Assembly (NCBI GenBank): GCA_965242845.1
Contig: CBDETC010000001.1
Location: forward strand, 558,001 to 622,000
Length of the DNA: 64,000 bases
Direction of reading: 5' to 3'
Origin: RHLJ01 sp965242845
GTDB taxonomy: Bacteria; Bacteroidota; Rhodothermia; Balneolales; Balneolaceae
Both the position numbers and the translations under genes were made by a program. The notes beneath the pieces are model-generated. The model was given only the letters and a program-made list of their open reading frames with translations, had not been told where the DNA came from and made no database searches. Numbering within the stretch: position 1 is the stretch's first letter; each line of letters opens with the position of its first letter. Shown one piece after another: positions 16,488-25,313 of the stretch.

Positions 16488-18437
16488 ATGCCGAATAAAA
16501 ATATTACTGTTACTCTTCCAGATGGATCAACAAGAGAATACAATGAAGGGGTAACAGGACTTGAGATCGCAGAATCTATTTCATCAGGACTTGCAAGGGT
16601 AGCTCTCAGTGTTACTGTTAGTGGTGAAATATTGGATTTAAGTCGACCTATTAATGAAGACGCAACCGTTTCGATAAATACCTGGGATTCAGAGGACGGA
16701 CAATATACATTTTGGCATTCTTCAGCTCATTTACTTGCTGAAGCAGTTCAAGAGCTTTATCCGGAAGCTCAATTTGGAATTGGCCCTCCTATCGAAACTG
16801 GCTTCTATTACGACATTGATTTCGGAGACAAACAAATTACCCAGGACGATCTGGCAAAAATTGAACAGAAGTTTCTTGAGGTAGCCAGAAGAAAATCTAG
16901 TTTTGAGCGCAAAGAAATTTCAAAAGAAGAAGCCCTCTCCTTTTATAATGATAAAGGAAATGGATATAAAGTTGATCTCATCGAAGGTTTGGAGGATGGA
17001 GATATCACCTTTTATACTCAAGGGAACTTTACTGATTTATGTAAGGGGCCGCACATTCCTAACACAGGAATAGTTAAAGCAATCAAGCTTACAAATCTTG
17101 CAGGCGCCTACTGGCGTGGAGATGTAAACAGTAAACAACTTACGCGTATTTATGGTGTCAGCTTTCCAAAGCAAAAAATGCTGGATGAATACCTGATTCA
17201 GGTTGAAGAGGCAAAAAAACGAGATCATAGAAAGCTTGGAAAGGAACTCGGCCTATTCATGTTTGATAAGATGGTGGGTCAGGGACTTCCAGTTTGGAAA
17301 CCTAAAGGAACTACTCTTCGCCGTACCCTGGAGAAATTTTTGACGGAAGAGCTTTTGAAAAGAGGATATCAAGAGGTAATTACTCCTCATATAGGGAATA
17401 TTGAACTCTACAGAACATCCGGGCATTATCCCTACTATTCCGATTCTCAATTTGCTCCTATCCAGGTTGAAGATGAGATGTACATGCTTAAGCCCATGAA
17501 CTGTCCTCATCACCATAGAATTTATTCTTCTGAGATGAGATCGTACCGAGACCTTCCCCTTCGCCTTGCCGAATTTGGTTCGGTATATCGCTATGAACAA
17601 TCAGGTGAGCTGAGTGGTCTATCTCGTGTTAGGGGATTCACACAGGATGATGCACATATCTATTGTACTGAAGATCAGCTTAAATCAGAGCTTAAGAATG
17701 CCATTGAGCTTACACAACTTGTGTTTAAAACTTTTGGAATGCCGGTTAAAACCCGACTCTCTTTCAGAGATCCTGACAATACCGATAAATACGCTGGTTC
17801 GAATGAAATGTGGGAACTGGCAGAAAGGAATATCCACGAGGTAGCAGAAGAGATAGATCTTGATTACTTCATCGGTGTCGGAGAAGCTGCATTCTATGGC
17901 CCAAAATTTGATTTCATCGTTCGGGATGCTATTGGAAGAAAGTGGCAGTTGGGAACAGTACAGGTCGACTACGTAATGCCTGAACGCTTCGATCTAACTT
18001 ACATCGGTTCTGATAATGAGAAACATCGACCCGTAATTATACACAGGGCACCTTTTGGTTCTATGGAAAGATTCACAAGTATCCTAATCGAACACTTTGC
18101 TGGAGATTTCCCAGTGTGGCTCTCTCCTGAACAAGTACGGATATTACCGATTTCAGATACTCAGAATGAATATGCGAAGCTATGCGCGCAACAACTTCTT
18201 GATTCAAATGTAAGAGTCACCGTTGATGAAAGAAGCGAACAAATTGGCGCTAAAATTAGGGATGCTGAAACTGCTAAGATTCCATATATGTTAATCATTG
18301 GGGCAAAAGAACAGAAATCAGGCACTGTTTCAGTACGCCGACATAAAAAAGGTGATATTGGAACTTTCGAATTTTCTGAGTTTCTTTCGAACCTGAACAA
18401 CGAAATAGATCAAAAAACACTACCAAACGAAAACTAA
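16488..18437 (+). CDS. thrS: Threonyl-tRNA synthetase
   Basis: A full-length 649-residue class II synthetase that charges tRNA-Thr. Order: TGS domain (1-65, VTLPDGSTREY), editing domain with the zinc-binding HSSAHLLAEAV block (about 80-225), catalytic domain with MNCPHHHRIY and motif 2 (FGSVYRYEQSGELSGLSRVRGFTQDD), motif 3 (HRAPFGSMERFTSILIEH), and an anticodon-binding domain at the C-terminus. It opens the thrS-infC-rpmI-rplT-pheS-pheT cluster; infC begins 15 nt after the stop. Confidence 0.97.
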   Translation: MPNKNITVTLPDGSTREYNEGVTGLEIAESISSGLARVALSVTVSGEILDLSRPINEDATVSINTWDSEDGQYTFWHSSAHLLAEAVQELYPEAQFGIGPPIETGFYYDIDFGDKQITQDDLAKIEQKFLEVARRKSSFERKEISKEEALSFYNDKGNGYKVDLIEGLEDGDITFYTQGNFTDLCKGPHIPNTGIVKAIKLTNLAGAYWRGDVNSKQLTRIYGVSFPKQKMLDEYLIQVEEAKKRDHRKLGKELGLFMFDKMVGQGLPVWKPKGTTLRRTLEKFLTEELLKRGYQEVITPHIGNIELYRTSGHYPYYSDSQFAPIQVEDEMYMLKPMNCPHHHRIYSSEMRSYRDLPLRLAEFGSVYRYEQSGELSGLSRVRGFTQDDAHIYCTEDQLKSELKNAIELTQLVFKTFGMPVKTRLSFRDPDNTDKYAGSNEMWELAERNIHEVAEEIDLDYFIGVGEAAFYGPKFDFIVRDAIGRKWQLGTVQVDYVMPERFDLTYIGSDNEKHRPVIIHRAPFGSMERFTSILIEHFAGDFPVWLSPEQVRILPISDTQNEYAKLCAQQLLDSNVRVTVDERSEQIGAKIRDAETAKIPYMLIIGAKEQKSGTVSVRRHKKGDIGTFEFSEFLSNLNNEIDQKTLPNEN

Positions 18438-18452
18438 ATACAGAGGAAAACC

Positions 18453-18989
18453 ATCAAAAGAAGAAATTTCAGAGGACCTGTAAAAGAAGACAGGCCACGA
18501 TTGAATGATGAGATTAAAGCGATGCAATTACGGGTAATCAAACCCGATGGAGGACACGAAATAACTAATTCTGACAGAGCTCTACAAATTGCAGAGTCTT
18601 ATAACCTGGACTTGGTCGAAATTGCACCTAACGCAAACCCTCCTGTTTGTAAGGTCATCGACTATGGAAAATACCAGTACGAGAAAAAGAAGAAAGAGAA
18701 AGAAGCCAAGAAAAAACAACATACTGTTACGGTAAAAGAACTACGATTCCGCCCTAACACCGACGATCATGATCTTGAATTCAAAACCAGGCATGCCCGG
18801 GAATTCCTTGAAAGTGGCGACAAAGTAAAAGCATCGGTTCAATTTAGAGGGCGAGATATGCTTTATACTGAAAAAGGAGAATTGCTTCTCTTAAAGCTAG
18901 CCAAAAGCCTGGAAGACGTTTCAAAAATTGAATCGAAGCCAAATCTTGAAGGCCGACGAATGATCATGATTTTAACCCCTATGAAATAG
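18453..18989 (+). CDS. infC: Translation initiation factor IF-3, with ATC start codon
   Basis: A 178-residue IF-3, which binds the 30S subunit and proofreads start codons. The usual N-terminal sequence KRRNFRGPVKEDRPRLNDEI is encoded upstream of the first ATG (18504) and TTG (18501). The only suitable start is ATC at 18453, preceded 6 nt earlier by AGAGG (18442-18446), an unusually strong Shine-Dalgarno for this genome. Rare AUU/AUC-type starts are a known feature of infC and allow IF-3 to limit its own synthesis. The two IF-3 domains and linker (KKKKEKEAKKKQ) are complete. Confidence 0.93.
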   Translation: MKRRNFRGPVKEDRPRLNDEIKAMQLRVIKPDGGHEITNSDRALQIAESYNLDLVEIAPNANPPVCKVIDYGKYQYEKKKKEKEAKKKQHTVTVKELRFRPNTDDHDLEFKTRHAREFLESGDKVKASVQFRGRDMLYTEKGELLLLKLAKSLEDVSKIESKPNLEGRRMIMILTPMK

Positions 18990-18999
18990 GCAATATCCG

Positions 19000-19030
19000 T
19001 TGCTTAGGCCTTGATTAATACCTATCTTTC
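19000..19030 (+). promoter_or_regulatory. Possible internal promoter before rpmI
   Basis: TTG at 19000-19002 and TATCTTTC at 19023-19030 are separated by 20 nt, matching the spacing of the tRNA promoters with one mismatch in the -7 box. It would give separate expression of rpmI-rplT from the thrS-infC transcript. Confidence 0.4.
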
Positions 19031-19066
19031 CGGTCTTTAAATTTTCACAAAGCAAGTGGACTTATA

Positions 19067-19267
19067 ATGCCTAAAATGAAAAGTAATAGTGGGGCAAAAA
19101 AGCGGTTTAAGGTTACCGGTTCCGGTAAAATTAAACGTAAGAAAGCTTTTAAGCGTCATATTCTTACTAAGAAGAGCAGTAAAACCAAAAGAAATTTGGG
19201 ACAAGCCACTCTTGTAGCTGAAGCTGATGTTGCAAGAGTTAAGGAAATGATTCCCAACAAATTTTAA
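19067..19267 (+). CDS. rpmI: 50S ribosomal protein L35
   Basis: A 66-residue, highly basic L35 of the large subunit. The start MPKMKSNSGAKKRFKVTGSGK and the KAFKRHILTKKSSKTKRNL segment are typical. Lies 77 nt after infC and 18 nt before rplT in the conserved order. Confidence 0.97.
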   Translation: MPKMKSNSGAKKRFKVTGSGKIKRKKAFKRHILTKKSSKTKRNLGQATLVAEADVARVKEMIPNKF

Positions 19268-19285
19268 TCCTATAATCTAGACAAA

Positions 19286-19633
19286 ATGCCACGATCACTA
19301 AATTTGGTGGCTTCCCGTCGCCGTCGCAAGAAGATTCTAAATCAAGCGAAAGGTTACTGGGGCAAGCGAAAAAATGTTTACACGATTGCGAAAAATGCGG
19401 TTGAAAAAGGTCTTCAGTACCAATACCGCGATAGAAAAAATCGCAAGCGTGTTTTCAGAAGATTATGGATTGTTAGAATCAACGCCGCAGCGCGACTAAA
19501 CGGAACGACCTATTCTAAGCTTATGCATGCCATGAGCCAAAAGAATATGGAAATCAACCGTAAGGTCCTGGCAGATTTAGCAATACATGATGCAGAAACG
19601 TTTGCTGCCATTGTAAAGGAAGCCCACGCGTAA
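19286..19633 (+). CDS. rplT: 50S ribosomal protein L20
   Basis: A 115-residue L20, needed early in 50S assembly. The start MPRSLNLVASRRRRKKIL, the KGYWGKRKNVYTIAKNAVEKG helix and the C-terminal ALAIHDAETFAAIV-type end are standard. A strong terminator follows at 19655-19695. In other bacteria L20 represses its own operon by binding the leader RNA; no such structure is obvious here. Confidence 0.97.
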   Translation: MPRSLNLVASRRRRKKILNQAKGYWGKRKNVYTIAKNAVEKGLQYQYRDRKNRKRVFRRLWIVRINAAARLNGTTYSKLMHAMSQKNMEINRKVLADLAIHDAETFAAIVKEAHA

Positions 19634-19654
19634 TTGCAAACTTGCTATTTTAAG

Positions 19655-19695
19655 AGCCGGTAAATCTTATTCATGTAGGTTTACCGGTTTTTTTA
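19655..19695 (+). terminator. Rho-independent terminator after rplT
   Basis: CCGGTAAA (19657-19664) pairs with TTTACCGG (19680-19687) around a 15-base loop, followed by a run of seven Ts. The end of the T-run merges into the TATTTTTG box that probably drives pheS. Confidence 0.85.
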
Positions 19696-19701
19696 TTTTT
19701 G
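19694..19701 (+). promoter_or_regulatory. TATTTTTG -7 box for pheST
   Basis: An exact TAnnTTTG match 25 nt upstream of the pheS ATG. Its first bases are shared with the T-tract of the rplT terminator. The -33 region falls inside the terminator hairpin and has no TTTG. Confidence 0.5.
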
Positions 19702-19726
19702 CACCAGAATACACTCATTCATATTC

Positions 19727-20734
19727 ATGCTAGATAGAATTGATCAACTAAAAAAAGAAATCGAAAGCTTTGTAATTCAAGATTCGGAGGAACTTGAGAA
19801 CTTTCGATTAGAATTTCTTTCCCGTAATGGGCGCATACAGTCAATGTTTAAAGACCTTGGCTCTGCACCAAAAGAAGATCGTGCCGCAATTGGTAAAGGA
19901 ATGAATGAGGTCAAACAGTTAGCACAATCAAAGTTTGACGATACAAAGAAATCTTTTGGTGCCAATACCAATACAACCAAAAGTGCTTTAGATGATATCA
20001 CTCTTCCAGCACCTGCTATTCCGATAGGGTCCCTTCATCCACTCACCAAGACATTGGATGAGATGAAAAATATCTTTTATCGATTAGGATTTACTATCGC
20101 TGATGGACCAGAAGTTGAAGATGACTTCCACAACTTCACTGCCCTTAACTTCCCTCCTAATCACCCAGCGCGTGATGAGCAGGATACTTTTTTTGTTAGA
20201 AAGAGCGATGATCCTAATATGATGGATCTTGTTCTTAGGACTCACACCTCTCCGGTACAAATTAGACTAATGGAAAATACGACTCCTCCGATCCGGTCAA
20301 TCATGCCAGGAAGAGTATATAGGAATGAAGCAGTTTCTCCGAAATCCTATTTCTTGTTTCACCAGGTAGAAGCTTTGTATGTAGATGAAAACGTAAGCGT
20401 TGCCGACTTAAAAGAAACGCTCATTACTTTTGTAAAGCTGATGTACGGAAGCGATGTCAAATATCGATTGCGTCCAGGTTTCTTCCCTTTTACCGAACCA
20501 AGTCTTGAACTGGATATCTGGTGGGGTTCTGAAAAAGACGGAAAGTGGTTAGAGATATTAGGTTCAGGGATGGTTGACCCCAATGTGTTTATAGCTTCCG
20601 GAATCGATCCTGAAAAGTATACTGGCTTTGCCTGGGGAATGGGAGTAGAACGAATAGCCATTCTTAAATATGGCATTGACGATATTCGGACTTTTTACGA
20701 AAACGACATCCGGTTTTTAGAACAGTTTAATTAG
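19727..20734 (+). CDS. pheS: Phenylalanyl-tRNA synthetase alpha subunit
   Basis: The 335-residue catalytic subunit of the alpha2-beta2 class II synthetase. An N-terminal coiled-coil (1-85) precedes the aminoacylation domain with HPLTKTLDEM, motif 2 (RVYRNEAVSPKSYFLFHQVEAL) and motif 3 (GFAWGMGVERIAILKYG). Thirteen nt separate it from pheT. Confidence 0.97.
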   Translation: MLDRIDQLKKEIESFVIQDSEELENFRLEFLSRNGRIQSMFKDLGSAPKEDRAAIGKGMNEVKQLAQSKFDDTKKSFGANTNTTKSALDDITLPAPAIPIGSLHPLTKTLDEMKNIFYRLGFTIADGPEVEDDFHNFTALNFPPNHPARDEQDTFFVRKSDDPNMMDLVLRTHTSPVQIRLMENTTPPIRSIMPGRVYRNEAVSPKSYFLFHQVEALYVDENVSVADLKETLITFVKLMYGSDVKYRLRPGFFPFTEPSLELDIWWGSEKDGKWLEILGSGMVDPNVFIASGIDPEKYTGFAWGMGVERIAILKYGIDDIRTFYENDIRFLEQFN

Positions 20735-20747
20735 TAGTCTCAGGTTC

Positions 20748-23159
20748 ATGAAAATATCATACAACTGGTTAAAAGAATTTATTGATCTTCCTCTCTCTCC
20801 TTCTGAAACAGCTGAAAAACTTACCCTAATCGGCTTAGAGGAAGAAGAAAGTTATGAAGTAGGGAGCAATCTTGAAGGCGTAATTGTCGGCGAAGTTTTA
20901 GAAGTAAAGCAACATCCAAACGCGGATCGTCTTAAGGTTTGCCAGGTCAGCTTAGGAGAAGAAACGGTACAAATAGTCTGTGGAGCAAATAATGTCGCAG
21001 CAGGACAAAAAGTACCAGTAGCCACTGTTGGGACTACCCTTCCAATCAAATTGGATGATGGAAGCTTGCTTAAACTTAGGAAAGCTAAGCTGCGTGGAGA
21101 AGTTTCTAATGGTATGATTTGCGCTGAGGACGAACTTGGACTTGGCGATGACCACGATGGAATCATGGTATTGGATAGTTCCCTTGAGGTTGGGACTCCT
21201 ATCAATACAATCTTTGATCTGTATACTGACTCTATTATTGATATTGCTATAACTCCAAACAGACCTGATGCTACTTGTCATCTTGGAGTTGCAAGAGACT
21301 TATCAGCAGCACTTAACCTGGAGTTAAATAAACCAGCTATTGAGTTTGATGTAGAAACAAGTACCTCTTCTACTTCTGAGATAGATATTGAGATTCTATC
21401 TCCTGAAAAATGTAACCGCTATGTGGGAATTGTTGTTAAAGGAACCAAAATAGCTGAGTCTCCAACCTGGTTAAAACAACGGCTGGAAGCTCTTGGATTG
21501 CGATCAGTTAATAATATCGTAGATATTACAAACTATGTAATGCATGAATTGGGACAGCCTCTCCATGCTTTTGATTATGACAACATAGCCGGTAAAAAAA
21601 TCACAGTTCGGGAATTCGAAGAAGAGGTAGAATTTGAAACTCTCGACCATATAAAGAGAAAATGTGCGCCCGGCACTTTGTTTATTTGTGATGGAGATGG
21701 ACCTGTAGCTATAGGTGGAGTTATGGGTGGATTGGACTCTGAAGTTTCTGACAGCACAACTAATATCCTTATAGAAAGTGCTTATTTCGATCCTGGCTCA
21801 GTGAGAAAAACAGCAAAAGCTCAGACTCTTCAAACTGATGCATCATATCGTTTTGAACGCGGAATTGACCCGAACCTTCAGGCTCTGGCTGCTAAAAGAA
21901 CTGCAGATTTAATTATTGAAATAGCAGGAGGTGAAATATCCGGAGAGATCGTAGATATCCATCCTTCACCAACAGAGCCTAAACAACTGACTCTTAGAAA
22001 AACTTATCTTAACCGGCTGCTTGGCACGAGTATTTCCGTAGATGAAGCCATAGAAATCGTTGATGGCCTTGAATTGGAAGTGATTTCGAAAAGTGAGGAA
22101 GAAGTAACTTTTAGTATTCCAACTTTCCGGCCTGATTTGGAGCGGGAAGTAGATTTAATTGAGGAAGTAGGACGCCTCTTTGATTACAACAAAATTTCTT
22201 CCCCAAATCATGGGATATTTGTTTCTACTGAAGAATTTTCTTACTGGGAAATTCTCAACTCGAATATTAGAAAAGCGGCAGTTGAACTGGGATTTAGAGA
22301 GATTTATACAAATTCTCTTATCTCAGAGAAGGAAGCTGAGCACTTTGGTTCATTAGAAACGATGGTTGGTACTCTCAATCCTTTAACAAGAGATATGACC
22401 ACACTCCGTCCTTCCTTACTACATGGATTTTTAAAAGCTGCATCATACAACTTTAACAGACAGGCAAGTGCTGTTCGCTTTTTTGAGGTAGGAAATGTTT
22501 TTGAGGTAAATGATGAAGGAACTTATCATGACGGAATAAAAGAGCAAACACACCTTTTCTTAGGAATATCGGGTGCAAAGGCAACAGAGCATTGGACTTC
22601 CAAACCTCTTAACTATTCCATTTTCGACTTGAAATCGTTGGTTGATGCTTTTTTTGTAAAACTGGGAATCACCAATAAAGTATCCTCTTATGAAGAGGAC
22701 GATACACTGATTTATAAAGTCAAAAAACAAGAAATTGGCCGCATTAAAGTAATTAGCGAAGCACTTAAGAAGGTTTATGATCTAAAAGAACCAACCTTTG
22801 CTGCTGAATTTTCAATTAATGCATTGAGTCAGGTTTTATCCTCAAGTGCCAGAGTTAGTTACCAACCCATACCCAAGTTTCCACCTATTGAATACGACTT
22901 TTCTGTAATTGTAGATAACAGTGTTAAGTCGGGAGCCCTTTTGTATACCATCCGTGAGAACGGAGGAAACAACCTCCAACTCATTGATATTTTTGATGTT
23001 TTTGAACATGAATCTATCGGAAAGCAAAACAAAAGCATCGCTTTCAGATTATCCTTTGTAGACCCCAACAAAACCTTGAATATCAAAGATGTAGAACCTA
23101 TTATACAGGGTATTATCAAAAGTTTGGAGAAGAAATTCTCGGCTAAATTAAGAGGATGA
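20748..23159 (+). CDS. pheT: Phenylalanyl-tRNA synthetase beta subunit
   Basis: The 803-residue structural and editing subunit. Domains in order: tRNA-binding OB fold (about 40-150, VGEVLEVKQHPNADRLKVC), B3/B4 editing region (about 210-390), B5 tRNA-binding domain (about 405-480), pseudo-catalytic core (480-690) and the C-terminal anticodon-binding FDX-ACB domain (about 705-803, PIPKFPPIEYDFSVIVD). Full length with no disruptions. The cell-division pair at 23172 follows after 12 nt. Confidence 0.97.
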   Translation: MKISYNWLKEFIDLPLSPSETAEKLTLIGLEEEESYEVGSNLEGVIVGEVLEVKQHPNADRLKVCQVSLGEETVQIVCGANNVAAGQKVPVATVGTTLPIKLDDGSLLKLRKAKLRGEVSNGMICAEDELGLGDDHDGIMVLDSSLEVGTPINTIFDLYTDSIIDIAITPNRPDATCHLGVARDLSAALNLELNKPAIEFDVETSTSSTSEIDIEILSPEKCNRYVGIVVKGTKIAESPTWLKQRLEALGLRSVNNIVDITNYVMHELGQPLHAFDYDNIAGKKITVREFEEEVEFETLDHIKRKCAPGTLFICDGDGPVAIGGVMGGLDSEVSDSTTNILIESAYFDPGSVRKTAKAQTLQTDASYRFERGIDPNLQALAAKRTADLIIEIAGGEISGEIVDIHPSPTEPKQLTLRKTYLNRLLGTSISVDEAIEIVDGLELEVISKSEEEVTFSIPTFRPDLEREVDLIEEVGRLFDYNKISSPNHGIFVSTEEFSYWEILNSNIRKAAVELGFREIYTNSLISEKEAEHFGSLETMVGTLNPLTRDMTTLRPSLLHGFLKAASYNFNRQASAVRFFEVGNVFEVNDEGTYHDGIKEQTHLFLGISGAKATEHWTSKPLNYSIFDLKSLVDAFFVKLGITNKVSSYEEDDTLIYKVKKQEIGRIKVISEALKKVYDLKEPTFAAEFSINALSQVLSSSARVSYQPIPKFPPIEYDFSVIVDNSVKSGALLYTIRENGGNNLQLIDIFDVFEHESIGKQNKSIAFRLSFVDPNKTLNIKDVEPIIQGIIKSLEKKFSAKLRG

Positions 23160-23171
23160 TAGGGTACTCTA

Positions 23172-23426
23172 ATGAACCAAATGAACAATCAGACCGAGCG
23201 GTTTAAGTACTTGCTCTCGGAAGTAAATGATGAAGTAACTATACTAAAACAAGAAATTCGAGATTTGAAAAAAGAGAACAGTAAGCTTGTACTCAAAATT
23301 GAAGATTTAAGAGGAGAGCAAACGGATATTTTTTCTGCAATTAGTGAATCTGAACGTCTTGTATTAAGGCAACAAGTGCAAAGCCTGATTAATAAAATTG
23401 ATAATCACTTGAATGGTGGAGTATGA
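23172..23426 (+). CDS. Short coiled-coil protein upstream of ZapA (ZapB-like)
   Basis: An 84-residue, almost wholly alpha-helical protein with a continuous coiled coil over about residues 5-80 (EVTILKQEIRDLKKENSKLV). It overlaps zapA by 4 nt (ATGA), so the two are translationally coupled. Size, composition and position suggest a ZapA partner in the Z-ring, by analogy with ZapB, but there is no residue-level signature to prove it. Confidence 0.65.
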   Translation: MNQMNNQTERFKYLLSEVNDEVTILKQEIRDLKKENSKLVLKIEDLRGEQTDIFSAISESERLVLRQQVQSLINKIDNHLNGGV

Positions 23427-23716
23427 AATCGATTAAGGTTACTATTCTAGGGAAGCAGTACCCTCTCAAAGTCGAGGATCATGAAGAAGAAACCATGGTC
23501 AGAATCTGCAAATACGTGGATGAACGATTTCAAACCTATAGAAACCAACTTGTAAAACAGCCTGAGTCTACGGTAATGGTTTTGGCGGCCCTTAGCATTG
23601 CTGAAGAATTATTTGAAGCACGTCAAAACTCAAGCGACCTGGAAAAGAATGAAGAAGTTATGCTTGAACGCGTAAATGCCAGTTTAGAACGCTTGATTGA
23701 GGACATCAGATCCTAA
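23423..23716 (+). CDS. zapA: Cell division protein ZapA
   Basis: A 97-residue ZapA, which bundles FtsZ filaments at the division site. The N-terminal globular part (IKVTILGKQYPLKVEDHEEETMVR, then VDERF) and the C-terminal helix for coiled-coil tetramerisation (VMVLAALSIAEELFEARQ) match the family. It lies downstream of pheT and the coiled-coil gene, a placement also seen in other Bacteroidota. Confidence 0.88.
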   Translation: MKSIKVTILGKQYPLKVEDHEEETMVRICKYVDERFQTYRNQLVKQPESTVMVLAALSIAEELFEARQNSSDLEKNEEVMLERVNASLERLIEDIRS

Positions 23717-23743
23717 TTGTATAACACCTAAAACTCTCCCACT

Positions 23744-24556
23744 TTGGCTGAAACGATCAGCATTTTATTTATTGGTGATATTGTAGGAAATCCCGGCTTA
23801 TCCATCACAGAAACATTCCTTCCCAGCCTAATTAAGAAGTACGACGCTCAATTTTTGATCGCAAATGGAGAGAATTCTCATGAAGGACATGGTATTAATG
23901 AAGAAATTATAAAAAAGCTTTTATCGCTTGGTGTACATGTGATTACCGGTGGCGATCATTCTTTTGATAAATGGAAGGTCTTCAACTACATGAGGGAAAA
24001 TAACCATATCCTCCGCCCTCTTAACTTTCCAAGAGGAAATGCTGGATTTGGGTATGGAGTGTACCCTATTCCCGAAACTAATCTTAAAATAGGAGTTCTA
24101 AATCTACAGGGAAGAACTTTTATGAAAGCTATTGACGACCCTTTTACTACTGCAGATTGGGCTATTAATAAAATTTCTGATGAGACTAATATTATTTTTG
24201 TGGACTTTCATGCTGAAGCAACTGCAGAAAAAGTATCAATGGGATGGCATATCGATGGAAAAGCTTCGGTATTAGTAGGCACTCATACTCACATACCTAC
24301 AGGCGATGCTAGAATTTTCCCGCAAGGCCTGGGCTATTTAACTGACGCAGGGATGACCGGTTCTTTTAATTCCTCCCTGGGAATGGACAAAAAAGTAGCT
24401 CTCAAACGATTTATAACGGGAGTCCATCAAAAATACCAACCTGCTAATGGAGATAATCACATCTGTGGAGTTTTTGCAAAAGTTAATGCCGAAACCGGGA
24501 AATGTGTTCACATAGAATCCGTTATATATCCCGAATTTAATAACTCAACTTCCTGA
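23744..24556 (+). CDS. ymdB: YmdB-type metallophosphoesterase (TIGR00282)
   Basis: A 270-residue calcineurin-like phosphoesterase whose relatives hydrolyse 2',3'-cyclic nucleotides. Metal-site blocks: FIGDIVGNPG (about 9-18), ANGENSHEGHGI, GGDHSFDK, FHAEATAEK and VGTHTHIPT. The TTG at 23744 is used as start because it gives the family's standard N-terminus and no in-frame ATG lies upstream. It is 27 nt after zapA and 1 nt before the ABC gene, inside one operon. Confidence 0.88.
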   Translation: MAETISILFIGDIVGNPGLSITETFLPSLIKKYDAQFLIANGENSHEGHGINEEIIKKLLSLGVHVITGGDHSFDKWKVFNYMRENNHILRPLNFPRGNAGFGYGVYPIPETNLKIGVLNLQGRTFMKAIDDPFTTADWAINKISDETNIIFVDFHAEATAEKVSMGWHIDGKASVLVGTHTHIPTGDARIFPQGLGYLTDAGMTGSFNSSLGMDKKVALKRFITGVHQKYQPANGDNHICGVFAKVNAETGKCVHIESVIYPEFNNSTS

Positions 24557-24557
24557 T

Positions 24558-25247
24558 ATGGACTCGTCGATTGTACTTTCGGCCTCTGACATAAGAAAAA
24601 GCTACAAAAGTGAACAAGGTAATTCCCGCCTTGAGGTTTTAAACGGTGTTTCATTAAACATTCAGAAAGGAAGTATTACATCCATTGTAGGTTCTAGCGG
24701 AAGTGGAAAAAGCACATTACTTCATATACTTGGAGGATTAGATAAACCTGACTCCGGATCTGTTTTTTGGGGAGATACAGAAATCTCAAAGCTTAATGCT
24801 GACGAACTCGCTGATTTCAGGAATAATAACATTGGGTTTGTTTTTCAATTCCACCATCTATTACCGGAATTTACTGCCCTTGAAAATGTAGCAATGCCCT
24901 CATTAATTGCTGGCACATCAATAAGTGAAGCTTCTGAAAGAGCGCACGATCTTCTAAATCGATTTGGAGTTGCTGATCGCTCAGAACATCGTCCTACTCA
25001 GTTATCAGGAGGAGAACAACAGAGAGTTTCGATGGCCAGGGCCCTTATGAACACCCCCTCTCTCATTTTGGCTGATGAACCAACGGGAAATCTAGATGAT
25101 ACCAATACCGATATAATTCTGGACATGCTTTATGAGCTTCGCGACCAGGAGAATGTGACTATACTTCTGATCACTCATGAGAAAAGCATAGCCGAACGGT
25201 CAGACATCATACTAGAAATAAAAAACGGCGAATTGAGCTCACTTTAG
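24558..25247 (+). CDS. lolD: LolD-type ABC transporter ATPase
   Basis: A 229-residue ABC ATPase of the LolD/MacB-like class, which powers release of lipoproteins from the inner membrane together with LolC/E. Walker A GSSGSGKS (45-52), Q-loop (FQFHHLLPEFTALENV), signature LSGGEQQR, Walker B LILADEP and the H-loop (LLITHE) are present. The FHHLLPEF sequence after the Q-loop is the LolD pattern. No permease is next to it, so it must act with one encoded elsewhere. Confidence 0.85.
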   Translation: MDSSIVLSASDIRKSYKSEQGNSRLEVLNGVSLNIQKGSITSIVGSSGSGKSTLLHILGGLDKPDSGSVFWGDTEISKLNADELADFRNNNIGFVFQFHHLLPEFTALENVAMPSLIAGTSISEASERAHDLLNRFGVADRSEHRPTQLSGGEQQRVSMARALMNTPSLILADEPTGNLDDTNTDIILDMLYELRDQENVTILLITHEKSIAERSDIILEIKNGELSSL

Positions 25248-25313
25248 TTTTACTATCAATACAAACCGCCGTATTTTCCAAGTCTGAAATTTTTTTGATA
25301 ATTAAACAAAACT

